This document shows positions 62,944-64,000 of a stretch of DNA of 64,000 nucleotides, one piece after another (within the stretch, counting starts at the first letter, position 1; each line of letters starts with the position of its first letter). The notes below the pieces were generated by a model. It did not search any database. It was not told the DNA's origin and saw only the letters and a program-made list of their open reading frames with translations. This DNA is from Opitutus sp. Lineage in GTDB: Bacteria; Verrucomicrobiota; Verrucomicrobiia; Opitutales; Opitutaceae. Location: positions 930,001 to 994,000 of the forward strand of contig JANPZY010000001.1 in the NCBI GenBank assembly GCA_024707325.1, read 5' to 3'. The position numbers and the translations under genes were made by a program.

Positions 62944-62967
62944 CGCAGCCGCGATAAAGCGGCTGCG
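62944..62967 (+). terminator. Hairpin after the antiporter gene
   Basis: A 9-bp stem CGCAGCCGC / GCGGCTGCG with loop GATAAA lies 10 bp past the stop codon. There is no T tract, so this is a possible factor-dependent end or 3' stabiliser. Confidence 0.45.
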
Positions 62968-63069
62968 CGCAGCGCGTGCTCGCGCACGCTGAATAAGCGT
63001 CGAGCACGCCGAACATCACCCACGTCATCACGGCGTCCCGTGCCCCGCTCTGCCGCGCTCCACCGTTGT

Positions 63070-63104
63070 CCGCACAAAGTAACCTATTAGGTTACTTTGT
63101 GCGG
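63070..63104. repeat. Palindrome type 3, 35 bp perfect
   Basis: A perfect 17+1+17 inverted repeat with core CAAAGTAACCTA-T-TAGGTTACTTTG. It lies between the convergent antiporter and uronate isomerase genes, 10 bp past the latter's stop. The arms recur at 35047-35071. Confidence 0.88.
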
Positions 63105-63114
63105 GTGGCGTTTG

Positions 63115-64000
63115 TTAGTTCGCGGCGGCGAACTCCGGCGCGAGTTCGAGGCGGAAGAATTCGCGCGCGTTGGCGAAACAGATGCGGCGCACCATGCCGC
63201 CGACGAGTTCGAGATCGTCGGGCAGTTCGCCGCGCTCCATCTCGGCGCCGAGGAGATTGCAGAGCACGCGGCGGAAATACTCGTGGCGCGTGTAGCTAAG
63301 GAAGCTGCGCGAGTCGGTGAGCATGCCCACGAAGCGGCTGAGGAGGCCGAGATTGGAGAGCGCATTGAGCTGCCACTCCATGCCTTCCTTTTGATCGAGG
63401 AACCACCAGCCGCTGCCGAACTGCACTTTGCCCGCGATGGTGCCGTCCTGGAAATTTCCGGCCATCGTCGCGAAGGTGTAGTTGTCGTTGGGGTTGTTGT
63501 TATAAAGCACCATGCGCGGGAGCTCGTCGGTCGAGTCGAGCCGGTCGAGGTAGCGGCCGAGCGCGCGCGCCTGCGGGAAATCGCCGATCGAGTCGAAGCC
63601 GGTGTCGGGGCCGAGCGTGCGGAGGAGCCGCGTGTTGTTGTTTCGCTGTGCGCCGAGGTGGAGCTGCTTGGTCCAGCCGCGCTTCGCGTCCCAGCGTCCC
63701 ATCTCGAGCATGAGAAAGGAACCGTAGCGCAACGTGTCTTCGGGCGAGGCGGCCTTGCCGGCGCGCGCGGCGGCGAAAATCGCTTCGGCTTCGCCGCGCG
63801 TGCAATCGGCGGCGAGTGCGTGCTCGAGTCCGTGGTCGGAGAGACGTCCGCCAATCGCGTGAAAATCCGCGTGGCGTCGCTCGAGCGCGGCGAGCAGATC
63901 GTCGAAGGTGCGGATCGTGGTGCGCGCGGCGCCGCCGAGTTTTTCGAGCCAGGCGTTGAAGGCTTCGGGTTGGTCGACGACGAAGGCCTTGTCGGCGCGG
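63115..64000 (-). CDS. uxaC: Uronate (glucuronate) isomerase, 5' end outside the window
   Basis: The visible C-terminal 295 or so residues read without interruption from the window edge: RADKAFVVDQPEAFNAWLEKLGG, DTLRYGSFLMLEMGRWDAKRGWTKQLHLGAQRNNNTRLL, then LGLLSRFVGMLTDSRSFLSYTRHEYFRRVLCNLLG, the UxaC family signature. It interconverts glucuronate/galacturonate with fructuronate/tagaturonate in uronic acid catabolism. Its presence agrees with a life on plant or algal polysaccharides. Confidence 0.93.
   Translation of the reverse strand, partial: RADKAFVVDQPEAFNAWLEKLGGAARTTIRTFDDLLAALERRHADFHAIGGRLSDHGLEHALAADCTRGEAEAIFAAARAGKAASPEDTLRYGSFLMLEMGRWDAKRGWTKQLHLGAQRNNNTRLLRTLGPDTGFDSIGDFPQARALGRYLDRLDSTDELPRMVLYNNNPNDNYTFATMAGNFQDGTIAGKVQFGSGWWFLDQKEGMEWQLNALSNLGLLSRFVGMLTDSRSFLSYTRHEYFRRVLCNLLGAEMERGELPDDLELVGGMVRRICFANAREFFRLELAPEFAAAN

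Overview
The window is high-GC DNA (codon third positions almost all G or C) and reads as the chromosome of an Opitutaceae-type member of the Verrucomicrobiota. The grounds are SPFEV-box TonB receptors without SusD partners, delta-60 repeat proteins ending in the tandem C-terminal module common in that family, NarX/NarL-type sensor kinases with long OB-like sensor regions, and GH30/GH35 glycosidases. This is inferred from protein character; no rRNA is present.

Layout. 1-4.6 kb: cinA (cut by the window edge), uvrC and a secreted sialate O-acetylesterase-like esterase. 4.6-10.5 kb: one very long delta-60 repeat surface protein, broken by two single-base frameshifts. 10.8-24.5 kb: envelope and housekeeping genes (MuiA-like, PqiA-like, outer-membrane barrel, peroxiredoxin, kinase-like protein, CNNM protein, nucleotidyltransferase, an IlvA-like PLP enzyme behind an apparent attenuator, a small HTH-like protein, asparaginase, TRIC channel, MalK-type ATPase, Asp/Glu racemase homologue). 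24.5-43 kb: a glycan-use region with a GH35 beta-galactosidase, two TonB receptors, a GH30 hydrolase and two kinase/regulator pairs. 43-45 kb: a dehydrogenase, a VOC protein and a SeqA-like protein. 45.4-59.9 kb: a tRNA-adjacent defence island holding a type I restriction-modification locus (hsdR, hsdS ... hsdM) split by an OLD-type ATPase/TOPRIM nuclease, a duplicated hsdS tail, an unknown gene interrupted by an IS3-family element, an XRE-ImmA/DUF4411 pair and a PUA-like/NucS-like nuclease. 59.9-64 kb: DUF488, GNAT, VOC, a CPA-type cation/proton antiporter and the 3' part of uronate isomerase.

The most unusual signals are in the gaps. (1) Six arrays of degenerate 11-bp tandem units lie in intergenic DNA, three of them starting at or within 10 bp of a stop codon. 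(2) Eight odd-length palindromes fall into three sequence types. (3) Four blocks of 7-bp GTTGARR-type repeats lie between 42.9 and 45.3 kb, and two of them supply the stop codon of the adjacent gene. (4) A short Ile/Val-containing leader ORF, a terminator and a complementary segment precede the ilvA-like gene, as expected for attenuation. (5) A SeqA homologue occurs outside the Gammaproteobacteria.

At least nine genes need a one-base correction, mostly in homopolymers, to read through. This points to indel errors in the assembly rather than to biology. Those genes are annotated here as intact with the shift position given.
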